Below are positions 52,922 through 61,239 of a stretch of 64,000 nucleotides of DNA, in pieces. The notes under the pieces were generated by a model, which saw only the letters and a list, made by a program, of their open reading frames with translations, did no database searches and was not told the DNA's origin. The position numbers were made by a program, and so were the translations under genes. This DNA is from Micromonospora vinacea (GTDB taxonomy: Bacteria; Actinomycetota; Actinomycetes; Mycobacteriales; Micromonosporaceae). Every line of letters starts with the position of its first letter. Within the stretch, counting starts at the first letter, position 1. The stretch lies in NCBI RefSeq assembly GCF_015751785.1, contig NZ_JADOTY010000001.1:4960001-5024000 (forward strand). Reading direction: 5' to 3'.

Positions 52922-54430
52922 ATGGCCTCCGACCACGTCGACGTGCTGATCATCGGTGCCGGCCTGTCCGGCATCGGCGCCGCCTGCCACCTGCGTCGTG
53001 ACTGCCCCGACAAGACGTACGCGGTGCTGGAGGCGCGCGACGCCATCGGTGGCACCTGGGACCTGTTCCGCTATCCGGGCATCCGTTCCGACTCGGACAT
53101 GTTCACCCTCGGCTACTTGTTCAAGCCGTGGACCGCGCCGAAGGCCATCGCCGACGGCACGACCATCCGGGAGTACGTGCGGGAGACCGCCCGGGAGTAC
53201 GACGTGCCGCGGCACATCCGCTTCCGCCACCGGGTGCTGCGCGCCGAGTGGGACAGCGACACCGCCCGTTGGACGGTGCACGCCCAGCGCACCGACACCG
53301 CCGAAACAGTGGTGCTGACCTGCTCGTTCCTCTTCGCCTGCGCCGGCTACTACCGCTACGACAGGGGTTACACCCCGCCCCTGCCCGGTGTCGAGGCGTA
53401 CGCGGGGCGGCTGGTGCACCCGCAGCACTGGCCCGACGACCTGGACCACACCGGCAAGCGGGTGGTGGTGATCGGCAGCGGCGCCACAGCTGTCACGCTG
53501 GTGCCGGCGATGGCGCAGCGGGCCGCGCACGTGACTATGCTCCAGCGCTCGCCGACGTACCTTCTGGCGCTGCCCGCCCGCGACCGGTTGGCCGACGCGT
53601 TGCGGCGTTGGCTGCCGGCGAAGGCCGCGTATCCGGTGGTGCGCTGGAAGAACGTGCTGCTGTCCACAGTCAACTTCCAGCTCAGCCGGCGTGCGCCCAG
53701 CCTGGTCAAGCGGGTGCTGCGCCGGGCCGCGCGGGGCCGGCTCCCGGTGGGGTACGACGTCGACAGGCACTTCTCGCCCCGCTACGACCCCTGGGACCAG
53801 CGGCTCTGCGTGGCACCCGACGGCGACCTGTTCGCGGCGGTGCGCGACGGCACCGCGTCGGTGGTGACCGACACCATCGACACCTTCACCGCTACCGGTG
53901 TCCGGTTGACCTCCGGCGCGGAGCTGGCCGCGGACATCGTGGTCACCGCCACCGGGCTCAACCTGCTCGCCCTCGGTGGCCTGACGCTGCGGGTGGACGG
54001 CGTCGACGTCGACCTGCCGGGCACCGTCGCCTACAAGGGCATGATGCTCTCCGGTGTGCCGAACTTCGCGTTGACCCTCGGCTACACCAACGCGTCGTGG
54101 ACGCTCAAGGCCGACCTGGTCGCCGGCTACGTCTGCCGACTGCTGCGGCACCTGGACCGCACCGGCCAGCAGGTCGTCACAGCGCTCCCGCCGCCCGACG
54201 CGGGGCGGGTGCCGCTGATCGACCTGCGCTCCGGCTACGTGCTGCGGGCCGTCGACACGCTGCCCAAGCAGGGTGCGACAGCGCCGTGGCGGCTGCACCA
54301 GAACTACGCCCGCGACGTGCTGCTGATGCGGTACGGCCGGCTCACCGACGAGGGGGTGCGGTTCTCGCGCGCCCGCGGGATGACCGCGCCTGACCGCACC
54401 TCACGTCCCGTCGCGTCCGAGCGTCGGTAA
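52922..54430 (+). CDS. Flavin-containing Baeyer-Villiger-type monooxygenase
   Basis: 502 residues from the ATG at 52922 (GGAGGAACGCG upstream). FAD-binding motif VLIIGAGLSGIGAA at the N-terminus, GGTWDLFRYPGIRSDSDM, the Baeyer-Villiger fingerprint in a Tyr-started variant (YAGRLVHPQHW, residues near 165) and the NADPH-binding VVVIGSGATAVTL follow in order. The enzyme inserts oxygen next to a carbonyl, and is close in form to EthA/MymA-like mycobacterial enzymes. The next SDR gene is 22 bases downstream and could supply or use its ketone substrate. Confidence 0.9.
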   Translation: MASDHVDVLIIGAGLSGIGAACHLRRDCPDKTYAVLEARDAIGGTWDLFRYPGIRSDSDMFTLGYLFKPWTAPKAIADGTTIREYVRETAREYDVPRHIRFRHRVLRAEWDSDTARWTVHAQRTDTAETVVLTCSFLFACAGYYRYDRGYTPPLPGVEAYAGRLVHPQHWPDDLDHTGKRVVVIGSGATAVTLVPAMAQRAAHVTMLQRSPTYLLALPARDRLADALRRWLPAKAAYPVVRWKNVLLSTVNFQLSRRAPSLVKRVLRRAARGRLPVGYDVDRHFSPRYDPWDQRLCVAPDGDLFAAVRDGTASVVTDTIDTFTATGVRLTSGAELAADIVVTATGLNLLALGGLTLRVDGVDVDLPGTVAYKGMMLSGVPNFALTLGYTNASWTLKADLVAGYVCRLLRHLDRTGQQVVTALPPPDAGRVPLIDLRSGYVLRAVDTLPKQGATAPWRLHQNYARDVLLMRYGRLTDEGVRFSRARGMTAPDRTSRPVASERR

Positions 54431-54452
54431 CCGCCAGCAGAGGAGCACGATC

Positions 54453-55364
54453 GTGCAGAGGTTCGACTTCGCCGGCGCGACCGCCGTGGTCACCGGGGCG
54501 GCCAGTGGCATCGGCGCGGCGCTGGCCCACGCGCTGGCCCGCCGAGGCAGCGATCTGGTCCTGCTGGACCGCGACGCCGAGCGGCTGGACGCGGTCACCA
54601 CCGCGATCCGCGCCGACCACCCGGATCGTCAGCTCGCCACGTACCTCGTGGACCTCGCCGACCAGACCGCCACCGCCCAGGTGGCCGCGGAGATCGGCCA
54701 GCGGCACCCACGCGTACGCCTGCTAATCAACAACGCCGGTGTGGGCCTCGGCGGTCGGTTCGACCAGGTGACGTTCGACGAGTTCAGCTGGGTGATCGAC
54801 GTCAACTTCCGGGCCGTGGCGCAACTGACCCACGCGCTGCTGCCCACCCTCCGGGCCGAGCCGGGGGCACACCTGGTCAACATCTCCAGTCTGTTCGGGC
54901 TGATCGCGCCGGCCGGGCAGACCGCGTACGCGGCGAGCAAGTTCGCCGTGCGCGGCTTCACCGAGGCGCTGCGCCACGAGTTGGTCGACGACGGCATCGG
55001 GGTGACCTCGGTGCATCCCGGCGGCATCCGGACCCGGATCACCGAGAACGCCCGGATCGGCAGCGGCGTGTCCCACGACGAGTACGCGGCCGGCCGAGCG
55101 CAGTTCGAGAAGCTGCTGACCATCGCGCCGGAGCGGGCCGCCGAGGTGATCCTGCGCGGCGTCGAGCGGCGTCGGGGCCGGGTGCTGATCGGCTGGTCGG
55201 CGAAGCTGCCCGACCTGCTGGCCCGGGTCATGCCAGCCTCGTACAACCGGGTCCTGGTCACCGGCCTGAACCGGGGAGTGGCGCGTCCGGCGCCGCCGGC
55301 CCCCGGCGTGCCCGTGCCCCGCACCGCCGACGCCCTCGCCGACCCAGCCCGCGAGGTGGCGTGA
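54453..55364 (+). CDS. SDR-family oxidoreductase partner of the monooxygenase
   Basis: 303 residues from a GTG with AGAGGAGCACG upstream. TGAASGIGAALAHAL cofactor motif, NNAGVG, catalytic Ser in ISSLFG and YAASKFAVRGF, with an extended C-terminus (about 260-303) as in acetoin-reductase-like enzymes. It probably interconverts an alcohol and a ketone. Its position 22 bases after the Baeyer-Villiger monooxygenase implies a joint pathway, similar in layout to the mycobacterial mymA region. Converges with LtrA, 6 bases apart. Confidence 0.9.
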   Translation: MQRFDFAGATAVVTGAASGIGAALAHALARRGSDLVLLDRDAERLDAVTTAIRADHPDRQLATYLVDLADQTATAQVAAEIGQRHPRVRLLINNAGVGLGGRFDQVTFDEFSWVIDVNFRAVAQLTHALLPTLRAEPGAHLVNISSLFGLIAPAGQTAYAASKFAVRGFTEALRHELVDDGIGVTSVHPGGIRTRITENARIGSGVSHDEYAAGRAQFEKLLTIAPERAAEVILRGVERRRGRVLIGWSAKLPDLLARVMPASYNRVLVTGLNRGVARPAPPAPGVPVPRTADALADPAREVA

Positions 55365-55370
55365 CAGCGG

Positions 55371-56543
55371 TCAGACCACCGTCGCCCTCGGGCCCACGTC
55401 GCGACGACGCAGCACCACTGTCAACGCCACGAGGGCGACCAGCAGCGCCGCCACCGCGTACACCGGCGCCGGACCGAACGGCGTGAGCAGTGCCAGCAGC
55501 GCGACGACCGGGAAGGCGACGACCACCGCGCCGTGCTGCTGCCGGCGTACGTGCAGCACCCAGACCGTGAGCAGGAAGACGGCGGTCGGGACGGCCACCG
55601 CGTACCCGGCGGTCCTTCCCGAGATGTGCGCGAGGTGCCGCTCGTGGTCCACCGACACGCTCAGACCCGCGCCGACAGCGGCGACCGCCGCGAAGATGAG
55701 GTAGTGGCCGTAGCCCCACACCAGCGTGTACGGCATCCGGTCGGGCGCGTCGATGGGACGGTCGAAGTAGAGCCACCAGAGAGCGAACACGATCACGGTG
55801 GCCGCTGCCGCCAGCGACCAGAGGTGACGGTCGCCGGCATCCACCCCGGTCTGGATGGCCACCGACGTGGCCAGCACCACGTCACCGAGCACGATCAGGG
55901 TGAACAGCCCGTACCGTTCGGTGATGTGGCGCGGATGCCAGGGGGTCATCCCCGGCCGCTCGGCCACCGCGGGCACCAGCAGGTCGGCCACGACCAGCAG
56001 CAGCAACGCCGCGGTACCCCAATCCGGCGGCAGGACCAGCCGGAGCAGCCAACCGAGCTGGACGATGCTGACGCCGATCGCGTACCGCCGGGCCGCCCGG
56101 CGGTGCGCCGGGTCACCGGCGGCGGCCCGGCACCACTGCACCACGAGCGCGATCCGCATCACCACATAGCCGTACGTGATGACGCTGAAGTCGCCGTCGT
56201 TGAACGCCCGCGGCACTCCGGCGGCGATGATCAGCGCGCCGGCGATCTGGACCAGCGTGGTGATCCGGTAGAGGTCGTCGTCGGTGTCGTAGGCCGAGGC
56301 GAACCAGGTGAAGTTCATCCACGACCACCAGATCGCGAAGAAGACCATCAGGTAGCTGGTCAGCGCGTGGCCGAGCTGATCCTCGGAGACGGCGTGGTGC
56401 AGGTTGGTGGCGGCCTGCGACACGGCCACCACAAAGCACAGGTCGAAGAAGAGTTCCAGCGGCGTGGCAGTACGGTGCGGCTCGTCGCGACGACGTGGCC
56501 GCATCGGCCGGTAGAACGGCCGCACCGACCGAGGCTGGCTCAC
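55371..56543 (-). CDS. Low-temperature-requirement A (LtrA) family membrane protein
   Basis: 390 residues from a GTG with GAGGAACTG upstream. About ten transmembrane helices; the opening TATPLELFFDLCFVVAVSQAATNLHHA and WWSWMNFTWFASAYDTDDDLYR are the family signature. LtrA was named in Listeria for growth in the cold, and the activity of the family is not known. The DoxX gene lies 25 bases upstream on the same strand, so the two form an operon. Confidence 0.9.
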   Translation of the reverse strand: MSQPRSVRPFYRPMRPRRRDEPHRTATPLELFFDLCFVVAVSQAATNLHHAVSEDQLGHALTSYLMVFFAIWWSWMNFTWFASAYDTDDDLYRITTLVQIAGALIIAAGVPRAFNDGDFSVITYGYVVMRIALVVQWCRAAAGDPAHRRAARRYAIGVSIVQLGWLLRLVLPPDWGTAALLLLVVADLLVPAVAERPGMTPWHPRHITERYGLFTLIVLGDVVLATSVAIQTGVDAGDRHLWSLAAAATVIVFALWWLYFDRPIDAPDRMPYTLVWGYGHYLIFAAVAAVGAGLSVSVDHERHLAHISGRTAGYAVAVPTAVFLLTVWVLHVRRQQHGAVVVAFPVVALLALLTPFGPAPVYAVAALLVALVALTVVLRRRDVGPRATVV

Positions 56544-56568
56544 CGCAGTTCCTCAGGCCGCCCGCCGG

Positions 56569-56988
56569 TCAGCCGCGCCGACGGCCGTGGGTCAGCCCTT
56601 CCAGCACCAGGGTCAGCCCCGCGCCGACCAGCCAGACGTCCTTGGCCAATCCCGCGCCCTGCTGGGTCGGGCGGATGCTGCCGGGTTCGCGCATCCCCGG
56701 CGTCTTCAGGTACAGCTGCACCAGGCCCGCGCCGAACGCGGTCAGGCCGAGCCCGACCAGGGGCGCCGGGACGAACGGCGCGATCAGCGCCGCCCCCAGG
56801 GCGATCTCCGAGTACGACAGCAGTTTGGCGAAGCGCGCCGGTTCGAGTTGACCGAGCTGGGGCATGGCGGCGACCGCCATCCCGTGCAAGCCCTCGGCGG
56901 CGGTGCCCTCCAGGGTGCGCTTGCCGAGACCCGAGTTGAGGAAGTACGCGCCGATACTGACCCGCAGTGGCAGGTGCGCGGTTTTCAT
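56569..56988 (-). CDS. DoxX-like membrane protein
   Basis: 139 residues from the ATG at 56988 (GGGAGTGACA just upstream). Four transmembrane helices: residues about 8-25, 50-75, 78-98 and 108-130. The LRVSIGAYFLNSGLGKR start is the DoxX-like family signature. Such proteins are often linked to redox balance at the membrane. Divergent from the mycothiol-dependent dehydrogenase, and upstream of LtrA in a two-gene unit. Confidence 0.87.
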   Translation of the reverse strand: MKTAHLPLRVSIGAYFLNSGLGKRTLEGTAAEGLHGMAVAAMPQLGQLEPARFAKLLSYSEIALGAALIAPFVPAPLVGLGLTAFGAGLVQLYLKTPGMREPGSIRPTQQGAGLAKDVWLVGAGLTLVLEGLTHGRRRG

Positions 56989-57172
56989 TGTCACTCCCGT
57001 CGGCCGTGGTCGAATGCGGCCCGCGTACCCCGGACCGCCCGCGATAACCCGCCGGGCCGGCTGGGCTGGCCGTGGTGGTCGCGGTAGGTTCGCCGGGGGC
57101 CCACCGCCGAGCCCGTGGCACACCCGCCCACGCGGCGCCCGGCCCTGCCGCAGACCACCAGCAGGAGGCGAA

Positions 57173-58261
57173 GTGAGCCAGGAAGTCCGGGGAGTCATCT
57201 CCCGCAGCAAGGGCGCGCCGGTCGAGGTCACCACCATCGTGGTGCCCGATCCCGGGCCCGGTGAGGCGATCGTCCGGATCCAGTCGTGCGGTGTCTGCCA
57301 TACCGATCTGCACTATCGCGAGGGTGGCATCAACGACGACTACCCGTTCCTGCTCGGTCACGAGGCGGCGGGCATCGTGGAGCAGGTCGGCGAGGGGGTC
57401 ACCGACGTCGCCCCGGGCGATTTCGTGGTCCTCAACTGGCGGGCGGTCTGCGGGGTCTGCCGCGCCTGCCGCCGGGGTCGGCCCTGGTACTGCTTCAACA
57501 CCCACAACGCCACCCAGCGGATGACCCTCACCGACGGCACCGAACTCGCGCCGGCGCTGGGGATCGGCGCGTTCGCCGAGAAGACCCTGGTGCACGCCGG
57601 GCAGTGCACGAAGGTGGACCCGGCGGCCCGACCGGCCGCCGTGGGTCTGCTCGGCTGCGGGGTGATGGCCGGGCTGGGCGCGGCGATGAACACCGGAAAC
57701 GTGACCCGGGGCGACTCGGTCGCGGTGATCGGCTGCGGCGGCGTCGGGGACGCGGCGGTGGCCGGTGCGCTCCTCGCCGGCGCCACCACGATCGTCGCGG
57801 TGGACACCGACAGCCGCAAGCTCGACTGGGCCCGCAAGTTCGGCGCCACGCACACGGTGAACGCCTCCGAGACCGACCCGGTCGAGGCGATCCGTGCCGC
57901 CACCGGCGGCTTCGGCGCCGACGTGGTGATCGACGCGGTGGGCCGACCGGAGACGTGGAAGCAGGCGTTCTACGCCCGCGACCTGGCCGGCACTGTGGTG
58001 CTGGTCGGCGTACCGACCCCGCAGATGCAGGTCGAGCTTCCGTTGCTCGACGTCTTCGGGCGCGGCGGGGCCCTCAAGTCCAGTTGGTACGGCGACTGCC
58101 TGCCCAGCCGGGACTTCCCGATGCTCACCGAGTTGTATTTGCAGGGCCGGCTCGACCTCGACGCGTTCGTCACCGAGGAGATCGCGCTCGACCAGGTGGA
58201 GAACGCGTTCGACCGGATGCACAACGGCGACGTGCTCCGCTCGGTGGTGGTGTTCCCGTGA
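57173..58261 (+). CDS. mscR: S-(hydroxymethyl)mycothiol dehydrogenase (mycothiol-dependent formaldehyde dehydrogenase)
   Basis: 362 residues from the GTG at 57173 (GGAGGCGAA upstream). Zinc-dependent alcohol dehydrogenase fold: catalytic zinc ligands in SCGVCHTDLH and GHEAAG, structural zinc Cys cluster CGVCRACRRGRPWYC, NAD motif VIGCGGVGDAA. The sequence between (GDFVVLNWRAVC, NTHNATQRMTLTDGTELAPALGIGAF) marks the mycothiol-dependent group, which oxidises the formaldehyde-mycothiol adduct and can reduce S-nitrosomycothiol. The gene overlaps the next by 4 bp (GTGA), as in the mycobacterial Rv2259-Rv2260 pair. Confidence 0.93.
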   Translation: MSQEVRGVISRSKGAPVEVTTIVVPDPGPGEAIVRIQSCGVCHTDLHYREGGINDDYPFLLGHEAAGIVEQVGEGVTDVAPGDFVVLNWRAVCGVCRACRRGRPWYCFNTHNATQRMTLTDGTELAPALGIGAFAEKTLVHAGQCTKVDPAARPAAVGLLGCGVMAGLGAAMNTGNVTRGDSVAVIGCGGVGDAAVAGALLAGATTIVAVDTDSRKLDWARKFGATHTVNASETDPVEAIRAATGGFGADVVIDAVGRPETWKQAFYARDLAGTVVLVGVPTPQMQVELPLLDVFGRGGALKSSWYGDCLPSRDFPMLTELYLQGRLDLDAFVTEEIALDQVENAFDRMHNGDVLRSVVVFP

Positions 58262-58887
58262 CCGCCCGGATCGACCACGCGGTCACCTCGGGCACGTTCT
58301 CCCTGGACGGGCAGACGTTCGACGTCGACAACAACGTGTGGGTGATTGGTGACGACCGCGAGTGCGTCGTCCTGGACGCGCCGCACGACGTGGCGGCGAT
58401 CCTCGCCCTGGTGGGCGACCGGCACGTCCGGGCGATCCTGGCCACCCACGCCCACGACGATCACGTCCGGGTGGCGCCCGAGCTGGCCGAGGCCACCGGC
58501 GCGCCGGTGCTGCTGCACGCCGCCGACCGGGTCCTCTGGGACATGGTCCACCCGCACCTGCCGCCCAACGGTGAGCTGCACGACGGGCAGAGCATCGAGG
58601 TGGGCGGCACCACGCTGCGGGTGCTGCACACCCCCGGGCACAGCCCCGGTGCGTGCAGCTTCCACGCACCGGAGTTGGGCGCGGTGTTCACCGGCGACAC
58701 GCTCTTCGCCGGTGGTCCGGGCGCGACGGGCCGCTCGTACAGCGACTTCGACACCATCGTCGGGTCCATCCGCACCCGCCTGCTGACCCTTCCGGCGGAG
58801 ACGGTCGTGCACACCGGCCACGGCGACGACACGACGATCGGCGCGGAGGCCCCGCACCTGCAGGAGTGGCTGGCCCGCGGCCACTGA
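58258..58887 (+). CDS. MBL-fold hydrolase coupled to mscR
   Basis: 209 residues, GTG start within the GTGA overlap with mscR. Metal site THAHDDHVRVAPEL (HxHxDH), further His in TPGHSPGAC, Asp in TGDTLFAGGPGATGR and a final His in VHTGHGDDT: the glyoxalase-II-like layout. By position it probably hydrolyses the acyl-mycothiol (formyl-mycothiol) made by the dehydrogenase, as proposed for its mycobacterial counterpart. That step is inference. Confidence 0.92.
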   Translation: MTARIDHAVTSGTFSLDGQTFDVDNNVWVIGDDRECVVLDAPHDVAAILALVGDRHVRAILATHAHDDHVRVAPELAEATGAPVLLHAADRVLWDMVHPHLPPNGELHDGQSIEVGGTTLRVLHTPGHSPGACSFHAPELGAVFTGDTLFAGGPGATGRSYSDFDTIVGSIRTRLLTLPAETVVHTGHGDDTTIGAEAPHLQEWLARGH

Positions 58888-58954
58888 CCGCTGCGGGCGT
58901 TCCGGTCGGCCCGACGCGTCGTACTGCTGACGTGGTGGTGCGTGGTCGACGAAC

Positions 58955-59377
58955 TCATCGTTCGTCGGCCGCGCCCAGCACCGGTTTGACGTCCAGGATC
59001 GGGGTGCCGTCGAGGGCCTCCAGGTCGGCCACCTCGACGCGCAGCCCGTCCACCGCCAGGACCCGCACCCGGTGCAGCCCGATCGGGTTGGGCCGGTGCG
59101 GGGAGCGGGTGCTGAACACCCCGGTCTCCGGCCGGTTCTCGTCGCCGCGTGGGTGCACCGCCAGCACGTCGCGCCGGGCGCGGTCCAGCCAGGTCAGCAC
59201 CAGCAGTTCCGCGCCGACCCGCAGGTCACGCAGGGCCCGCTCGACCTGCGGGTCGAAGACCAGCCACGCCGCCGGCGCCCCCTCGTCGCCCTGCCGCGGC
59301 GCGCTCGCCGCGTCGGTCAACGACGAGGCGACCCGACCCACCGGGTGCAGCAGGTACGCATCCTCGCTCTCCACCAT
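58955..59377 (-). CDS. trmO: tRNA (N6-threonylcarbamoyladenosine37-N6)-methyltransferase TrmO
   Basis: 140 residues from the ATG at 59377 (GGAGCGAGG upstream). The TsaA/TrmO fold is marked by RPETGVFSTRSPHRPNPIGLHRVRVLAV and by PILDVKPVL near the end. The Escherichia coli enzyme methylates t6A at position 37 of certain tRNAs. At 140 residues it has the conserved N-terminal domain only, which is the usual length in actinomycetes. Divergent from the VOC gene. Confidence 0.9.
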   Translation of the reverse strand: MVESEDAYLLHPVGRVASSLTDAASAPRQGDEGAPAAWLVFDPQVERALRDLRVGAELLVLTWLDRARRDVLAVHPRGDENRPETGVFSTRSPHRPNPIGLHRVRVLAVDGLRVEVADLEALDGTPILDVKPVLGAADER

Positions 59378-59443
59378 CCTCGCTCCCTCCCTCCCTCCTG
59401 GACGGTCCCAACCTAGCCCCGCCGCGCCGTTAGGATCCTGCTC

Positions 59444-59932
59444 ATGGCCGCCGACCAGCCCGTCCCCGCCGATCCGCCCGTGCCCGTGGTCCGTCAGCTG
59501 CGTCTCGTGGTGGAGGCCGCCGACCACGATGCCGCCGTCGCGTTCTTTCGGGACGCGCTGGGCCTGCCGGAGGAGGCGGCGTTCAGCGGCGAGGGGGACG
59601 CCCGGGTGGTGATCCTGGACGCCGGCCGCGCCACCCTGGAGATCGCCAACCCCGCACAGAAACGCCTGATCGACGAGGTCGAGGTGGGTCGGCAGGTCGC
59701 GCCGCGCATCCGGGTGGCCTTCGAGGTGGACGATGCGGCGGCGACGACCGCCCGTCTGGTGGCCGCCGGGGCGAGCGAGGTCGCGCCGCCGACGCGTACG
59801 CCGTGGCAGTCGCTCAACTCCCGCCTCGACGCCCCCGCCGGCCTGCACATCACCGTCTTCCAGGAACTCGCCACGCCGGACCAGGGTGTCGGGACGGGGG
59901 ACGCGAAGCCCGGACGTGACGGCGACACCTGA
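59444..59932 (+). CDS. VOC-family protein (glyoxalase fold)
   Basis: 162 residues. An N-terminal module (VRQLRLVVEAADHDAAVAFFRDALGL) and a closing module (LNSRLDAPAGLHITVFQEL) show the two-part VOC fold. VILDAGRATLEIANPAQKR is typical of the glyoxalase/dioxygenase group. A charged tail of about 20 residues ends the protein. Substrate unknown. It is divergent from trmO, with 66 bases between starts. Confidence 0.86.
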   Translation: MAADQPVPADPPVPVVRQLRLVVEAADHDAAVAFFRDALGLPEEAAFSGEGDARVVILDAGRATLEIANPAQKRLIDEVEVGRQVAPRIRVAFEVDDAAATTARLVAAGASEVAPPTRTPWQSLNSRLDAPAGLHITVFQELATPDQGVGTGDAKPGRDGDT

Positions 59933-60064
59933 CGGTGGAATTGATTGCCCGGCGGCACGGTTTCCCGTCGCGGTGGCACCCTGAGCCAGAGTGCTGGGGC
60001 CTAGAGGCTCACTGACAGTAGCGGCAAGCCGCCAACTACCTGCCTCCCCTGACGCCGCATGGCC

Positions 60065-60201
60065 CCTTTGCTCTGCTTACCTATACGCACCACGGCCCGT
60101 GACCTGCGAATGGGCGCTTTCCGCCAGCCGCGGAGGTCTCTCCCCATACGCCCGGATCGCCACGGAACGTGGCCGGTGCGTATAGGTAAGCAGAGCAAAG
60201 G
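60065..60201. repeat. Inverted-repeat element with 27-bp perfect arms
   Basis: 60065-60091 (CCTTTGCTCTGC...) and 60175-60201 are exact reverse complements. The stem can be lengthened by GGCC at 60094-60097 with GGCC at 60171-60174 after a 2-base bulge. The 83-base middle has no coding sequence. I see no clear target-site duplication. Elements with the TTTGCTCTGC...TATACGCAC core occur, to my recollection, in other Micromonospora genomes, which would fit a MITE-like repeat. Confidence 0.8.
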
Positions 60202-60322
60202 CTGACTTCCGGACCGTGCCCCCAGGGTCCGAGAACACCCTCCGTCACGGCTGTCTGGCCTGATGCGGGCAGAGCAGCCATGTCCGACTCCGGGCCGTGA
60301 CCGGCACCGCAGCGAGCTGACC

Positions 60323-60347
60323 GTCGGGCATTTCCGGAATGACCGAC
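60323..60347. promoter_or_regulatory. Imperfect inverted repeat upstream of the lysozyme-like gene
   Basis: GTCGG-N-CATT (60323-60332) mirrors AATG-N-CCGAC (60338-60347) around TCCGG. It lies about 110 bases upstream of the start codon and could be an operator. No known factor is assigned. Confidence 0.35.
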
Positions 60348-60459
60348 AGGTGAACCTGGTTGTGTCCCCCGTACCGCCGGAGCCCAAACCCTTTTCCGCG
60401 GTCATCTCCCGAGGAGCGTTCACCCCGGAGCGCTCCGCACGATCGAAAGGGCAACCATC

Positions 60460-61173
60460 GTGAAGGCCGACTTCACTCGATGGCTCCCCGCCATCGCTAA
60501 GGACTCGTACCGCAAGACCGCGCTGAGCGTGGCGGGTGTGGCCGCCCTCGGCGGTTTGGCGCTCGCGCCGACCGCAGCCGCCGCCCCGGTCACCTCCGGA
60601 CCGCACCAGGGCGCCGTCGCCGCCATCGACCTCGCCACCGGCAAGGCCGCCACCTCAGCACGCCAGGACGAACAGCCCGTCGAGTCGGGTCTGACCACCG
60701 GCTCCGCCACCGGCAAGCCGCCGGCCGGCAAGCCGAGCCGGGCCCAGCTGATCCCGCACGGCATCGAGGGCGCGCAGTCGCGCGTACCCCTCGACGACGC
60801 GCAGCTGGCCAATGCCCGGGCCATCGTCGACGCCGCCAAGAAGACCGGCGTCGGTGACCGGGGCGCCGTGATCGGCGTCGCCACCTCGCTGCAGGAGTCG
60901 AAGCTGTACAACCTCGGTCACCTCGGCGCGTACAACGACCACGACTCGCAGGGCCTGTTCCAGCAGCGTCCGTCGTCCGGTTGGGGCACGCCCGACCAGA
61001 TCACCGACCCGGAGTACGCCGCGACGGCGTTCTTCACCGCACTCAAGAACGTCGGCGGCTGGCAGGGCCTGCCGCTGACCACCGCCGCGCAGACCGTGCA
61101 GGTCTCCGCCTTCCCGTACGCGTACGCGCAGTGGGAGGAGCAGGCGGCGGACATCGTCCAGCAGCTCTGGTGA
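60460..61173 (+). CDS. Secreted lysozyme-like (SLT-type) protein
   Basis: 237 residues from a GTG with AAAGGGCAACC upstream. The signal peptide (about 20-45, ending AAAA) is followed by a low-complexity linker (50-95) and a compact C-terminal domain (about 112-237). In it, GAVIGVATSLQESKLYNLGHLG and DSQGLFQQRPSSGWGTPDQI match the lysozyme-like domain seen in actinobacterial wall hydrolases and conjugation proteins; the Glu in LQES is the candidate catalytic acid. It probably cuts peptidoglycan outside the membrane. A strong terminator follows. Confidence 0.8.
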   Translation: MKADFTRWLPAIAKDSYRKTALSVAGVAALGGLALAPTAAAAPVTSGPHQGAVAAIDLATGKAATSARQDEQPVESGLTTGSATGKPPAGKPSRAQLIPHGIEGAQSRVPLDDAQLANARAIVDAAKKTGVGDRGAVIGVATSLQESKLYNLGHLGAYNDHDSQGLFQQRPSSGWGTPDQITDPEYAATAFFTALKNVGGWQGLPLTTAAQTVQVSAFPYAYAQWEEQAADIVQQLW

Positions 61174-61188
61174 CACCCGCACACGAGG

Positions 61189-61226
61189 CCGGCCGGCTCC
61201 CTTCGACGGGAGCCGGCCGGTTCTTC
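61189..61226 (+). terminator. Hairpin terminator after the lysozyme-like gene
   Basis: Perfect 13-base arms (61189-61201, 61208-61220) around TTCGAC, followed by TTCTTC. It lies between convergent genes and could stop both transcripts. Confidence 0.75.
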
Positions 61227-61239
61227 GTGTAGGCGTACC

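Larger units (their letters stand above)
59933..60459. other. Gene-free region with inverted-repeat element and leader of the next gene
   Basis: No supported gene. It holds a 27-bp-arm inverted repeat (60065-60201) and a smaller imperfect inverted repeat (60323-60347). The last 110 bases should contain the promoter and leader of the lysozyme-like gene. Frames crossing the region have no family likeness. Confidence 0.6.

Noticed and set aside
60202..60459. ydaO (c-di-AMP) riboswitch upstream of the lysozyme-like gene
   Set aside because: A stretch like CCGACAGGTGAACC recalls one part of the motif, but the other conserved blocks (GGGGGAACC, GGGTGAA) are missing.
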